Assembly (NCBI RefSeq): GCF_002865645.1
Contig: NW_020194585.1
Location: 1,054,001 to 1,118,000, forward strand
DNA length: 64,000 nt
Source: Hyaloscypha bicolor E
Taxonomy: Eukaryota > Ascomycota > Leotiomycetes > Helotiales > Hyaloscyphaceae
Direction of reading: 5' to 3'
Below, in pieces: positions 38,025-49,091 of the stretch. A program made the position numbers and the translations under genes. Each line of letters begins with the position of its first letter. Position 1 is the stretch's first letter. The notes under the pieces were generated by a model, which was not told the DNA's origin, made no database searches, and saw nothing but the letters and a program-made list of their open reading frames with translations.

Positions 38025-40417
38025 TTACTTCTTCTTGGATTGGTGGACAACCTCAATGATCTTGTCTACGACACTGGGATCGGACAGCTAACGCGGCACT
38101 GTTAGCAAAAGCATTGCCATCTCTGGGGGTCTTTAAAACTTACAGTGGATGTGTCGCCGAGTTGGTCTTCCTCACCAGCAAGAATCTTTCTCAGGATACG
38201 ACGCATAATCTTTCCACTTCGAGTTTTGGGTAGATCGGGGACGACGAAAATTGCCTTGGGAGCTGCGAAGGGACCGATGCTCTTTCGGACTTGGAGAATG
38301 AGATCCTTTCTCAGTTGATCGTTGATCTCATTACCGTCCTTGATGGCAACGAAGGCGTTAACGGCTTGGCCAGTGAGCTCATCAGAGATACCAACCACAG
38401 CCGCTTCAGCGACGGCGTGGTACTCGATCAACGCAGCCTCAATCTCGGCAGTAGACAGACGATGGCCGGAAACGTTGACAACATCGTCAACACGGCCTCG
38501 GATCCAGTAGTAGCCTTCGTGGTCGCGTCCTGCTCCGTCGCCCGTGAACTGGTAAAAAATCAGCGGACGGCTTCGTATCAATACAAATGGTTGAACTTAC
38601 GTAGTATCCCTTATACACATTCAAGTATGTATCCATGTATCTCTTGTGTGCGCCCCAAACTGTGCGGGCCATGCTAGGCCATGGTTGCTTGAAGGCCAAA
38701 ACACCTTCAACATCATTCCCATGAATCTCCTCTCCGGAGACAGGGTCGATGATCGCGGGTTCGATGCCAAAGAAAGGAAGGGAAGCACTGCCTGGCTTGG
38801 TGGGAGTAACACCGGCAAGAGGAGTGATAACGTGGGAGCCCGTCTCGGTTTGCCAGTATGTCTATAGGTAGTTGAGTTAGCATTCGCTTATAAAAGAGAT
38901 AATCTCAAACTTACGTCAACGACATGAGCTTCCTCCTTTCCAACAATCTCAAAGTACCATTTCCAGACCTCGGCAGCGATTGGCTCTCCGACGGATCCCA
39001 AGACTCTGAGATGTTTCATCTCATGCTTGACGTACTTATCACCCGCTCTCTTGAGTAATCTCAGGGCGGTTGGAGCAACATAAAATTGGGTCACCTCATG
39101 CTTGGCAATGACCTCCCAGTACCTGGAGAAATCGGGATAGGCAGGGGTTCCTTCGAAGACGACGGTCGCAACACCCAGCAGGAGGGGAGCATAGACTACG
39201 TAGGTGTGGCCAGTGATCCACCCAACATCACCGCCGCAGAAGAACTTGTCGGAATCATGAATGTCAAAGACGTACTTTCCAGTGCAAGCAGCACCAACGA
39301 GGTAACCACCAGTGGAATGCATCACACCCTTGGGCTTGCCCGTAGATCCAGACGTATAGAGCAAGAAAAGCGGGTCTTCCGAGTTCATTGGCTCAGGGGC
39401 AATGTAGGCGGGCCACTTCTCAACCTCCTCATGCCACCACCAATCACGGCCCTTGGTCCACGGGACCTCAGCACCCGTACGCTTGTACACCAAGCAGTGC
39501 GTAACATCTGGGCATTGCTTCAGGGCATCATCAACGATCTTCTTCGTTCCAATCAACTTTCCGCCTCGCTTGCCCTCATCGGTTGTGATGACCACCTTGG
39601 ATTGTGCATCAATGACACGGTCGCGGAGGGAGTCAGAGGAGAAACCGGCGAAGACGACAGAGTGGACGGCGCCGATGCGTGCGCAGGCTAGGAAGGCAAT
39701 GAGCGCCTCGGGAATCATGGGGAGGTAGATGGCCACGGTGTCTCCCTTCTTCACACCCATCTGCTTCAAAACGTGAGCGGTCTTGCAGACTTCTCTTAGA
39801 AGCTCGCTATATGTGAGGGTGCGCCCATCTGCCGCATCGTCAGCCTCGTAGATAATGGCGGCCTTGTTGGGGTGCTTGATCGCGTGTCGGTCTACGCAGT
39901 TGTAGGAAGCATTGAGCTGGCCCTCCAAGAACCACGCGTTGTCGCCGTTCTGGAGGCTCCCCGAGTGCACGGTCTGGAAATCTCGCTGCCATGTCAGAAG
40001 CTCGCGAGCTTGCTTCGCCCAGAATTTCTTGGGCTGGGTGATGGATTCCTTGTACAGCTGCTGGTATTCGTCCAAGCCTAGCGCACCGTCAGCCTCTGGC
40101 CTGCAATTGATTCTCCCGTGGAGCTCTTACCGCTCAAATGAGGCTTGCTGGGATGTTCTGCAAGAGCGTTAGTTATTTAGTTAGTTCGCCATTGTTCCCA
40201 TTCACCGAAAAGCCACAGGTGTCGAAGCTCGAAGTGGGGGGGGGGGGGGGGGGGATTGGAGGGGGGCTTACTGAGGAACATCTTCTGTGGCGGATCTGGA
40301 GCTTGTTAGCATGCTGGAAGCGCTGGCCTCCTCATTCCTCGACTCACGGAAAGTATCAACCTCGTGGGCCTCAGCAACCACAGGGTTGGTGGGCGGTTTG
40401 ACATTGCCTTCGGACAT
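38025..40417 (-). CDS. facA: Acetyl-CoA synthetase
   Basis: Seven exons: 40348-40417, 40272-40295 (24 nt), 40131-40157 (27 nt), 38915-40077, 38601-38861, 38144-38548, 38025-38087; 670 residues, the usual length. Catalyses acetate + ATP + CoA to acetyl-CoA, required for growth on acetate and for cytosolic/nuclear acetyl-CoA. Seen: AMP-binding core [11 protein letters not shown] (about 279-289), ETGSH and the [11 protein letters not shown] hinge region, and [10 protein letters not shown] whose Lys (about 625) completes the adenylation site and is the usual acetylation target. The two tiny exons encode the conserved N-terminal stretch ending [14 protein letters not shown]; their phases are exact. 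Intron 2 (114 nt) carries a run of 19 C on the coding strand. Upstream lies an unusually long, simple-repeat-rich region with a CT-rich tract that fits a strongly regulated promoter. Confidence 0.97.
40236..40254. repeat. G19 homopolymer inside a facA intron
   Basis: Nineteen consecutive G on the plus strand (C on the facA strand), followed 6 bases later by G6. It lies in the 114-nt intron 40158-40271. G-quadruplex formation on the non-template side is possible. Confidence 0.9.
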
Positions 40418-41117
40418 GGTTGCTGTCGTCCTTGGTTGTTGCGATGGAGAAAGAGCAGATTTCACAGCGTGAAAGGCGAGTGCGGGGTTGTTTTTCCCAA
40501 GCGAACAGACCAAGATCTGGGGCAATCGCGGGTTTTGGTTTGTCGGTGGGCTGGGCGGTATGATGACGGCAGGCGGGAAGGCTGGGTTGAGGGGGGGGGG
40601 GAGGTTCTGGCGGGGCTGGAGACAGTGAAGACTGGGAGAACGGAGGAGAAGCGAGGGGAGGGGGAGGAAGAAGAGAAAGAGGCAGAGACAGAGACAGAAG
40701 AGAAGAGCTTCGAGGGAGAGAGGAAAGGCACGAACTGGGGCGACGGGGACAGGCGTCTCTTTTACATCCTCGCGTCGGCTGTCCCAGACTCCCAGCCCAT
40801 CACTGATTGCTCTGGTTCGCTCGGGGCAAAGGGAGATTCTGATTTCGTCAGTAACCTTACCGTGCTGTCCTGGAATTGACGGAGCTCCCATCCTGAGCCG
40901 CAGGCCAGCATACACTCCACTCAGGCCCCTCCACTCATCGACTGCCCCGGCTATTCTCCTGCATCGATATGACTGGCTGCAGGGCCGGCGGCGGGAGCCC
41001 TTGCGTGCTGGCTGGCCCCTTAATCCGAGCGCGACAGAAAGAGGCATGGAATGATGGAACGCCGCCGACTGTGGGGTTGAACCACCGCCGTCAGCCTTCT
41101 GCGGAACGGCACCAATC

Positions 41118-41194
41118 AGCAGCAGCAGAGCAGCAGCAGAGCAGCACCAGAGCAGCAGCAGCAGCAGCACCAGAGCAGCAGCAGCAGCAGCAGC
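41118..41194. repeat. CAG trinucleotide run
   Basis: Interrupted (CAG)n with AGAG and CAC interruptions, up to six perfect CAG in a row. It lies ~700 bp upstream of the facA ATG and outside any supported gene. Confidence 0.85.
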
Positions 41195-41221
41195 CAGAGA
41201 CAAACTCGGGAGTGAGTCTGG

Positions 41222-41268
41222 AGATCAACGATCAACGATCAACATCATGATCAATGATCAATGATCAC
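41222..41268. repeat. GATCAAC / GATCAAT short tandem repeat
   Basis: Three GATCAAC-like units followed by ATCATGATCAATGATCAATGATCA; rich in GATC and ATGAT, partly palindromic. Confidence 0.7.
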
Positions 41269-41475
41269 CCCATGATTCCTGCTCTCCCCTCCTCTGCTCT
41301 GCTCTCTGCCCCTGCCCCCTGGCCCCCTGCCCCCTGCCCTCTACTTGTACGTATCTCGCGCTGCTGCTCGAGGCCAGGCCTTCTCGGAGACCGGCTGCTG
41401 CTGTATGCGTATTTGTCAAGGGCCGTTGCAGCTCAAGGGGCGTTGCAGACGAGCGGGACGGCTGTTGTGGTCTTG

Positions 41476-41519
41476 GTAGAGCTCCTGTAGTGCTCAGGTA
41501 GTGCTCAAGTAGTGCTCAT
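41476..41519. repeat. 11-bp minisatellite GTAGTGCTCAN
   Basis: Four consecutive 11-bp units: GTAGAGCTCCT, then GTAGTGCTCAG, GTAGTGCTCAA and GTAGTGCTCAT. Confidence 0.85.
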
Positions 41520-42669
41520 GTACCTGCGGCAGCGGCGCCCTTCAGCAGCTCCGTTTCCCCAGAATTGCTGACCTTGCGCCTGCTTTGCGACATGGTACAA
41601 GTAGGCGGTGCGGTAATGTTATTAGGACTACCCAGTTGACGTGTTATCCACTCCAGTATCGGAAAGGTCCATTCATTCTGAATTTCTGGCTGTGAGGCAC
41701 AAATTGCGCCAAGAACAGCTGCTCTTCTCTTCTCTTCTCCTCTCCTCCACTCTCCTCCCTCTCTTCCTTTCCTCTCTCGCCCAGATGTTGTTGATCTGCT
41801 GTGCATTCTCCAAGGTGGCATGTTCTGGCCGTTGCGGGGTAGCCGGACCAGGACGAGGCTGACACCGCTGGCTGGCTGGCCTGCTGCTCGGGAGCTGTTC
41901 CGTGGAGGTTCAAGAGTTCTCGATCCCCCGGGCTCGGGCTCATTAATCGGCTCGCTCGCAATAATTCTTTACCCATCCATCGTCTCAGGCACATTTGCCT
42001 CTATCGGTGCTTATGCTAGCTTCTACGTGAGGCCACTTAAGGTCCTCAACAGATTGCCGAGTATATTTGTGCTTTACGAGTAAGCTCGGCTGCAGACCGA
42101 TGTCCGGCTGCGCTGGCCGAGACGGGCATCGGTTCGAAGGAACTACGGTAACTTGTCGACCACAACGCCAAGGCCACACAGTCTCTGGCTCGACCTTGAA
42201 GCCTCGAAGGGGAACGTGAAAATACACAACCTCGTTGCTACGTGTCTCGATTTGGTGCTTCAGAGCACAACATGACCCTCAGCGTTCTGTGTAACCCCTA
42301 TTTCACCACGCAAGCGTTGGCATCGTGTTTTCCCTTGCCCTCTGTTGTACCTGCCTGCAGGCTGCATGCGGCGTGATTCCCTGCATCAGTTTGATGCTCA
42401 TCTGTAACCTGTGACGGGCTGCTCTCTGCACGCCAAATCCGGCTTGCTTCACCGTATCTTCCTTCGAATCTTCGGTGGCTGGGGAACGTTACACGGCAAG
42501 TTATTCAATACGGGATGCCAAGATCTCGTTCAAACTTCCCACTCCCTCCAGAATCCGTTACACATTCAGAGACATCTACTAGTACCACTTCTCAGATATA
42601 TCGCCCTCATGCACCACCCATGCAAAATAAACCCTCACAATTCATTAATTCCCCTCTCCACTCCAACCC

Positions 42670-43032
42670 CTATCCACCAACACCACTTCCCCTTCCATAC
42701 CCCTGTTCTCTCCGCATCTGTCCATTCCCATCTCTATCCTCCACCTCCCTCCCAACACCAGCCCCCTGATTCGCCTCCCCGGTGTTGCCAATAGTCTCTC
42801 CACCAAACCCATGTTCACTTATAGCCTCCCCATATCGTATGTTCTCCGCCGTCTGCTCGCCTCGCTGCTGCTTCTGTCCGTCGAGTTGTCGCTTAGCCTC
42901 ATTCGGATTGGGATCTTTTATCCGAACAAGATTTGTTAGAAACTACATTCGTTCACTATTATAAGGTAAAGGTAAAGGAAGAGAGCTTCGAAGAAGAGAA
43001 AATACCGGAGAATTGTCCTTGGGATTTGGCAT
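42670..43032 (-). CDS. Small hydrophilic fungal protein (99 residues)
   Basis: Two exons: 43006-43032 (27 nt, encoding MPNPKDNSP) and 42670-42942; 63-nt intron; phases exact; stop TAG at 42670. The protein has no hydrophobic core and is rich in Gly, Glu, Gln, Asn and Arg: VRIKDPNPNEAKRQLDGQKQ, TAENIRYGEAISEHGFGGET, then RREQGYGRGSGVGG at the end. This looks like an intrinsically disordered, stress- or hydrophilin-like small protein; I recall similar sequences with the same TAEN.RYG and QGYGGGSGVG motifs in other ascomycetes but no assigned function. It lies between facA and the Phe-tRNA synthetase gene, all on the minus strand. The acceptor at 42943 (GTAG) is immediately followed by a CTAAC word, so a slightly different acceptor is possible. 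Confidence 0.6.
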
Positions 43033-43477
43033 GTGGTTTGGTGAAGGTGTTTGCTGATTCGTACCTGGTGAAGCTTGTCAGAAAAGAGATTGTAAAGGGA
43101 AAGCGGAGAGCTAACTGAGTGTTCTCTCCGCCTGGTTCAGTATCCATCATTCCTGTACTCTTTGCCTCTGTCATGTTTCCAATTGTTATATGATGATCGA
43201 TTGTTAGAACAGCGCAATGGAAAAGGGGGGAAACTCAAACTCGACCACGGTGGGGTGGTGGGGTAATGTTGTCGAAGCTGCTTAATGACGTATGGTCCCA
43301 ACACAGTATAAGCAAGGCCAAAAGCTACAGTTAGAGAACTGAAGTCGAATTTCGTACAAATGGAGTGAGTAGAGCTTTCAATTGGGTAATTTTGACATAA
43401 AATTACAAACAGTTGACGCTTTTTGCAAACCCGGTCAGCGCCTTTACTGTTACCTACATCTCTGCTCCGAGGTCTTC
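43033..43477. other. Intergenic: small-gene promoter and msf1 3' flank
   Basis: Upstream region of the 99-residue gene (-) and 3' flank of the Phe-tRNA synthetase gene. No other feature recognised. Confidence 0.5.
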
Positions 43478-44987
43478 TCATCTCAATTCAACCCCCAATT
43501 TCTCTACCAGAGCTTTCCGAACTTGTTCATGATATCCGTTGGCCTCTTCATTCGTCAAAGTCCGCTCCAGACTCCTATAATTGATCCTGTAGCACAAGCT
43601 CCTCCTCCCGGTCTTCGGGTGAGCAAATTCGTCAACCTTAGCGACATCCTCAACGACATCGCCACCAATATCTCTCACAATCTCCATCACATCGTTTTCA
43701 TGGAAATCTTGAGTATTTGCTCTTGACCCACCCCCGGCTGAAGAGGACGATGACCGTAGCCAGAATGCTACATCCTTGTAACAAGACGGGAATTTCGAGA
43801 ATGGTACAAATCGTCTCAGATTATCCAAATTCTCTGAAAGGCCCCTGAACTGCCCCAGAAATCGTTCGTCTTTCGACCAGAATAGACGAATGTCTGGGAT
43901 TTCGAAAAGCAGCATAGCGATACGTTCCAGGCCCATCCCAAAAGCCCATCCTAACTGCTGGGGCTGGCCGGCCTTGTCCATGATATCTTGTTTTACAACA
44001 CCACAGCCCAGGACTTCAAGCCAATCTCCTTGCCAGAAAATCTCAAGCTCCCAAGAAGGACTGGTGAAGGGGAAATATGCTTCGATCCAGCGGACCTTTA
44101 GTCGCTCATCCACAAAATCCGGGTTCGCAGAAACAGCAGCAGCCTTTGCTCGAGAAAATATCTCCACAACAACCAACTCGAGAGATTTCTTCAAATGAGC
44201 TGCAATTGCTTCTGCCTCGGTCAGAGAATGTTCTTTTTGGAGAGGGTTTCGTTCTGGATGAGTAGGCGGATTAGGATCCTCGACTTTCATGGAATGCTTG
44301 GGCAAAGCTTCAATGTCTTTTAAGACTGCTGCTGCGATGTCTCCATTGGGCGCCTTTGTTCTATCCCACATCCTCGCACCCTCCATCTGGTGGAAGATCG
44401 GGTAATGACTACGGTCAATTGCATCTCTTCTGTAGACATCTGCACTAATGAGCCAACCTTCGCTTTCGTTTGCCCGGAACACATCAGCTTGGTGTGCGCT
44501 TGTATGGGTTCGAAGGACGGTTTCTTGATTGATATAATATGTATCCGTCTTGCTCCTCCCAGGATGATCTACTGGAAAGCCTAAGGAATCGAAGTTCTGT
44601 TGGGTAGAGACAACTGGAAAGAAGTTGTTGTGGTATTTGAAGGTTGGACTCGGGAAACGGGATTCGATGATTGATCGTGTTATGGAAATAGGGTGATCTT
44701 TTTGGACATGCAATCTTCGTGAAATCGAAGCAGTAATGTTTGAAGACAGGTTATGCCATTCATCTGTTTGGTATGATTTGCCATCGACAGTCACATTTCC
44801 AGAAGGGCTTGTCCCTGAAAGCTGTCAGAATAGCTGCCTTCTTCAGTGCTGGTAACGGACCTGTGGAATTATACCGGCACTGGGTGCATGCCACCAGTCT
44901 TCGTGAAGCAGCATTGGACAAGCCAACAAATAAGGCCAACGCCTCAGTACCGGCAGAGACGCGGTGTCTCCTGGTGAGATGCTTCAT
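43478..44987 (-). CDS. msf1: Mitochondrial phenylalanyl-tRNA synthetase
   Basis: Two exons: 44861-44987 and 43478-44814; 46-nt intron (non-standard GTCCGT donor); 487 residues from ATG 44987, or 515 from the in-frame ATG at 45071. Both N-termini are Arg/Ser/Leu-rich and would serve as presequences; the shorter ends ACTQCRYNSTG. The monomeric class II synthetase core is clear: VLRTHTSAHQADVFR, FHQMEGARMWD, WLEVLGCGVVKQDIM and motif 3 WAFGMGLERIAMLLF. A C-terminal FDX-ACB anticodon domain begins near PFSKFPSCYKDVAFWL. It charges mitochondrial tRNA-Phe in the matrix. A head-to-head neighbour, the carrier gene, shares its promoter region. Confidence 0.96.
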
Positions 44988-45420
44988 GGCAAACGTGGAG
45001 AGCTGTTTTCGAGTGGAAAGGAGCTTCAGACGAAACGGAACGGAACAACTTGCTCCGATGCCGGCAACCATCGGCGGATGACGATGCACCAGATTTTAAG
45101 GCTGGAAAAGCTGGAAAGCGTCAAGGTCAGCAATTGGCCTCACAGAACTTCCACAAGTTTTCACAGAAATGCGCCCTCGTAAAATGTCTTTATAGTAGTC
45201 CCCTCAACTGCTCCTTTTATGCAAAGGTCCGCTCTCTGCAGTCTCCACAAAATCGGAAGGCACGGTTCCTGTCCACTTACAGTACTCGTTACGAGGCCCC
45301 AAAAGTTTCGTTCCCAGGCTCTGAGCAGAAAATAACATAATACATACCGACCCTTTCTCCTCTCTGACTCCTGGCTGGCTATCGGGTGGAAGGAATGCTG
45401 AGGCGGGATCAATTGACATT
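44988..45420. other. Divergent promoter region msf1 / dic1
   Basis: 433 bp between two genes for mitochondrial proteins transcribed away from each other. Possible alternative msf1 start at 45071 lies inside. No other feature recognised. Confidence 0.5.
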
Positions 45421-46463
45421 ATGCCGTCCAGGAGCACGTCTGAGGAGTCGAAAGAGCACTCTCGGAAGAAGGCTTGGGAGCGAGGACACATCCGATATCC
45501 ATTCTGGTTCGGAGGAAGCGCAAGTTGTTTTGCAGCTTGCGTGACGCACCCTTTGGATCTTGGTGAGTCGTGCCAAATATCTGGAGTCTTTGAAATATGG
45601 TGCTAATTAAATTGCAGTCAAGGTAGGAGATTTGTGCTCCAGATGCGACATAACCAGCTGAACAGATCTAGGTCCGCCTTCAAACCCGTCTAGGCAATGC
45701 ACCCAAAAGCATGGTTGGAACCTTCGTGCATGTTTTCCAAGCCGATGGTTTCTTGGGACTTTACAGTGGTCTGAGTGCTTCACTGCTACGCCAGATCACC
45801 TACTCCACGACCCGGTTCGGCATCTACGAGGAGCTGAAGTCAGACTTCACCACCCACACGTCCTCCCCGTCGTTCCCCACGCTCATTGCGTTGGCTTCGA
45901 CATCCGGATTTCTGGGCGGAGTTGCAGGGAATCCAGCAGATGTGCTCAATGTGCGGATGCAGCACGATGCCGCGCTACCCCCTAACGAGAGGAGAAATTA
46001 CAAAAACGCGATTGACGGGTTGATTCGGATGACTCGAGAAGAAGGCTGGAAAAGCTTATTTCGGGGAGTGTGGCCGAATAGTATGAGGGCGGTACTGATG
46101 ACTGCAAGTCAATTAGCCTCATATGACGGGTTCAAGCGGGTGCTGATTGAGCACACTGCTCTGTCGGACAACTTGACGACTCACTTCATGGCTTCATTTT
46201 TGGCAGGATTTGTGGCCACGACTGTTTGCTCGCCAGTGGACGTTATCAAAACCCGTATTATGTCCTCTCAGGAGAGCAAGGGCTTGGCGAAACTTTTAGC
46301 CGATGTGTATAGACTTGAGGGGGTGGGCTGGATGTTCAGGGGTTGGGTCCCCTCGTTCATTCGCCTTGGGCCTCACACAATTGCAACATTCCTATTCTTG
46401 GAACAACACAAGAAGATATACAGGAAGTTGAAAGGCATGGACGAGCTGGAAGCGGCTGTTTGA
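45421..46463 (+). CDS. dic1: Mitochondrial dicarboxylate carrier
   Basis: Three exons: 45421-45562, a 5-nt exon 45618-45622, and 45672-46463; introns of 55 and 49 nt; 312 residues. Three mitochondrial carrier repeats with signatures PLDLVKVRLQ (rebuilt across the tiny exon), PADVLNVRMQ and PVDVIKTRIM; six membrane helices expected. The residues and lengths fit the Dic1 branch, which exchanges malate or succinate for phosphate across the inner membrane. The five-base exon (TCAAG) is required: skipping it destroys the first signature and the frame. Substrate assignment is by family resemblance, since other di/tricarboxylate carriers look similar. Confidence 0.9.
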
Positions 46464-46765
46464 GGGTAATAAGAGGAGGAAGATGCTTGACGGTTGATTA
46501 TAAGGCTTATTAGATTCCCTGCTTATTTATTCGTTCACGGGTCCGGCGTATAAATGATATGTTTGTGGACATATGATATGGGTTGGTGTTCGGAGACATA
46601 GACTTAGAAGCATACTCTGGAGTTTCTGTATAATAGGGTATCATAGATATCATTCCTGTTCTAGTCTGGTCGTTTTCCAGATGCCGGAAAGCTTTTCCGT
46701 CCAACGCCTGGCCCCGATATGCAAGTGGTATTACAGACTGCCAAGTTTCGGCTTCAGGTTATCCT
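46464..46765. other. Intergenic between convergent genes
   Basis: 3' flanks of dic1 (+) and rpb3 (-). Nothing recognisable. Confidence 0.5.
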
Positions 46766-47924
46766 CTACCTACCATTTGCCCAACCATTTTGTTGTCCGT
46801 ATGGAGTGGCTCCGTAAGGTGTAGCTGATCCACCCCATGGCTGCGGCGGGTCTTGAGCGCCACTCCCATTACCAAATGGTGTAGCGTAACCTTGATCTTG
46901 CCCCCATGCCCCGTTCATACCAACATCTTCCGGACTTCTGGGTGCGTCGTAGCCATGGCCATTGACACCATTTGTCTGGGTATCGCCTTCGGTCAGATCC
47001 TGAATGACGGCCGCCAACTTCTGCTGGAGTACTTTGATTCCTTGCTGAATGATCGCATCAGGTTCTAGATTGCCTACGCTCTCAACCTCGAAGTAGAATC
47101 TCTCAGGGACGGCATCGTAATCAAATGGTTCGCCCTCTTGAGGAGGCTCCTCCCACCCAGCATATTTGCTTTTTGGCCTTGATACATGTGAGCAGATTTT
47201 CACGCAGCAATGTCGCACGAAAAGGGGCGTCGTCTACCTACCATTCTTTTTCAGCATCCTCTTCGTACCACAGATCTGTATGTCGCAACTTATTCTGAGG
47301 GTCATACTCGAATCCCACTGCAGATGTTGGTGCCCACTTCGCATGCTCCTTCGCAATGCCTTTCTTTGCAATGCACTTCATCCTCAGCTCTTGGCCCTTG
47401 CGTAACTTGCAAATAACAGTCCCCAATCCTTCCGGATCCGTGATGACTGGGTTTCCCACCCATTGGTTCGCTCGCAAAGGGTCGACAACAAGATCGCGAG
47501 CATAGACTCTCATTATCTCATCGCCCGTGCATCTAGCATGAAGGGTGAGGGTGACGCTGCAGAGCTCGCAGTACTGTTCGCAGTCGCAGTCGCGGGAATA
47601 GATGACATCGTCCACATTCTTCGAGTTCAGAGGGATGAGACCAAGACGGTGGGTTATGAACTCGTCCGCCAGCACAGATGTGTTCGCCTCTATCTCTACC
47701 AAGTCTATTGCCATCGTTGGGACCTCCGCGAGGATAGTTCGGCGTAGGGAATTCGCAAAGGAGAGGTCAACGCTTTGCAATTCGAAATCGACAGAATGCG
47801 CAGTAGCCTATGATGTTGCCTATGAGTTCTAAATCCACGGAACAAATTCGAGTCACCTTACGTCAGTAATCTTCACGGACGGTCCCAGGGACTCCGCGTC
47901 CATCACCATGGGGTCGAAATCCAT
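46766..47924 (-). CDS. rpb3: RNA polymerase II subunit Rpb3
   Basis: Three exons: 47862-47924, 47242-47807, 46766-47177; introns of 54 and 64 nt; 346 residues. Seen: alpha-like motif [34 protein letters not shown], and a Cys cluster [10 protein letters not shown] that binds zinc in Rpb3. The [22 protein letters not shown] block and the second half of the dimerisation domain ([14 protein letters not shown]) follow. The last ~70 residues are Gly/Tyr/Gln-rich and not conserved. Rpb3 pairs with Rpb11 as the assembly platform of RNA polymerase II. N-terminus set by phase-0 first exon [15 protein letters not shown]. Confidence 0.97.
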
Positions 47925-49091
47925 CTTGAAGGCGAGGTGAACAGAACGCGTGTCGGACGGGAAGGCGCTGGTATGATAATCTCGCTCCCTTCAGCTTCAG
48001 CGGGCAGTCTGCAAGGCTGACGTGTCCGAGGTGTTGACTCGCCTTTTGTTGACTGCTGAGGGCTGAGCAAGGTCGAGGTACAAAATATGGCAATCCACTT
48101 CGAGGCTGAGGTTTGCCGGTTGCGAAACTTGCAGGGATGTGATTCACTTCATTGGTGGGTCACGTGCTCCGCCCCGCGTCGAGACCACTGGACCTCAACT
48201 GAAAAGCAAGGTGAATTGATACATTATGGGGGGCTCCATGTAAATGCTGGGTGTGGAATGAGTTCAGATCAAGAGCCACACTACCCAGTGGCATATTCCG
48301 TCGGCGTCGTGGACATCGTTAGCACGAATCCTTCAACAAAATACCCGGAGAAAGGGGCATTTCCTCCCAGCGCTTGTACTGGTCACAAGGTGGCGTGTAC
48401 CTCTAATACCTGTCCCTCCTGTCTAGCTGAGTCAATAAGTTGTCGAGCTCATAGCAAGCTGGTTAACTGTTAAGACTCCCATAGCCTCCTTGGAAACCTC
48501 TGGAGGCTACCCTGGGACGGCTTGTGATGCACCAGAAATGCTTCTGTTGACAGCTGCTCTCTCCGGATTCTTCGCTGCTCCCAAGCCACCAAGCCTCACT
48601 GGAGGCAATGAACTGGACTGGAGTCAACCAAGTGCTGATCCGCTCTCCTTGCGGGCAGTGTTCGGGAAAGATCACTCCGCAACCCAGCGCCAGGAGGAGA
48701 AATGATCGCAGCGGCGTGCAATCGTTCAACTCCATCAACCGCCGACGCCGAGGGGCATTGACCCTGTCTGGCCTTGTCTTGTCATGTCTGCGCGGTTCCA
48801 GAACCACACGCAGACTAGAGCCACTCACGGGTTTCCCCGGGAGTTTGCTACGTCCTCCAAGCCGTCGTTTGAGTGGCTTGGAAGCAAAGTTGGCTTTTTA
48901 ACGAGGCTGTGCTGTGCACGCAGGTGGCGAGCAGCCAGACCTCCACAACCGACCTCAAGTAGATAAAACCACAACAATTCCCAACTTGCCTTCTCAAACC
49001 AAGCCGAATAAGAACCACCTTTGTAACGATTCTCTCCAAAAATCCGCGCATTAATCTTGACAGTCTCCAAGGACAGCACTCAACCACCAAG
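47925..49091. other. Divergent intergenic region rpb3 / calcipressin
   Basis: About 1.2 kb. Plus-strand frames (e.g. 48087-48473) lack family resemblance and splice logic. Expected to hold both promoters. No tRNA or repeat recognised. Confidence 0.5.

Larger units (their letters stand above)
40418..42669. other. Long facA upstream region rich in simple repeats
   Basis: About 2.25 kb. Close to facA is a polypurine tract on the plus strand (about 40618-40735), which reads as a CT-rich leader on the facA strand. Farther up come the CAG run (41118-41194), a GATCAAC/GATCAAT run (41222-41268), an 11-bp minisatellite (41476-41519) and a CT-rich run at 41722-41784. No convincing protein-coding frame. 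The tRNA-like words near 42113-42140 are too close together. Confidence 0.55.

Noticed and set aside
40268..41203. 311-codon minus-strand frame with poly-Leu/Ala start
   Set aside because: Its start is produced by the CAG run, and its end reads the true facA first exon plus introns; not a gene of its own.
42113..42140. tRNA-like A-box and B-box words (TGGCCGAGACGG, GGTTCGAAGG)
   Set aside because: Only a few bases apart, with no acceptor stem or anticodon arm; chance match.
48087..48473. 128-codon plus-strand frame
   Set aside because: No family resemblance, no splice logic, sits in the rpb3 upstream region; kept as intergenic.
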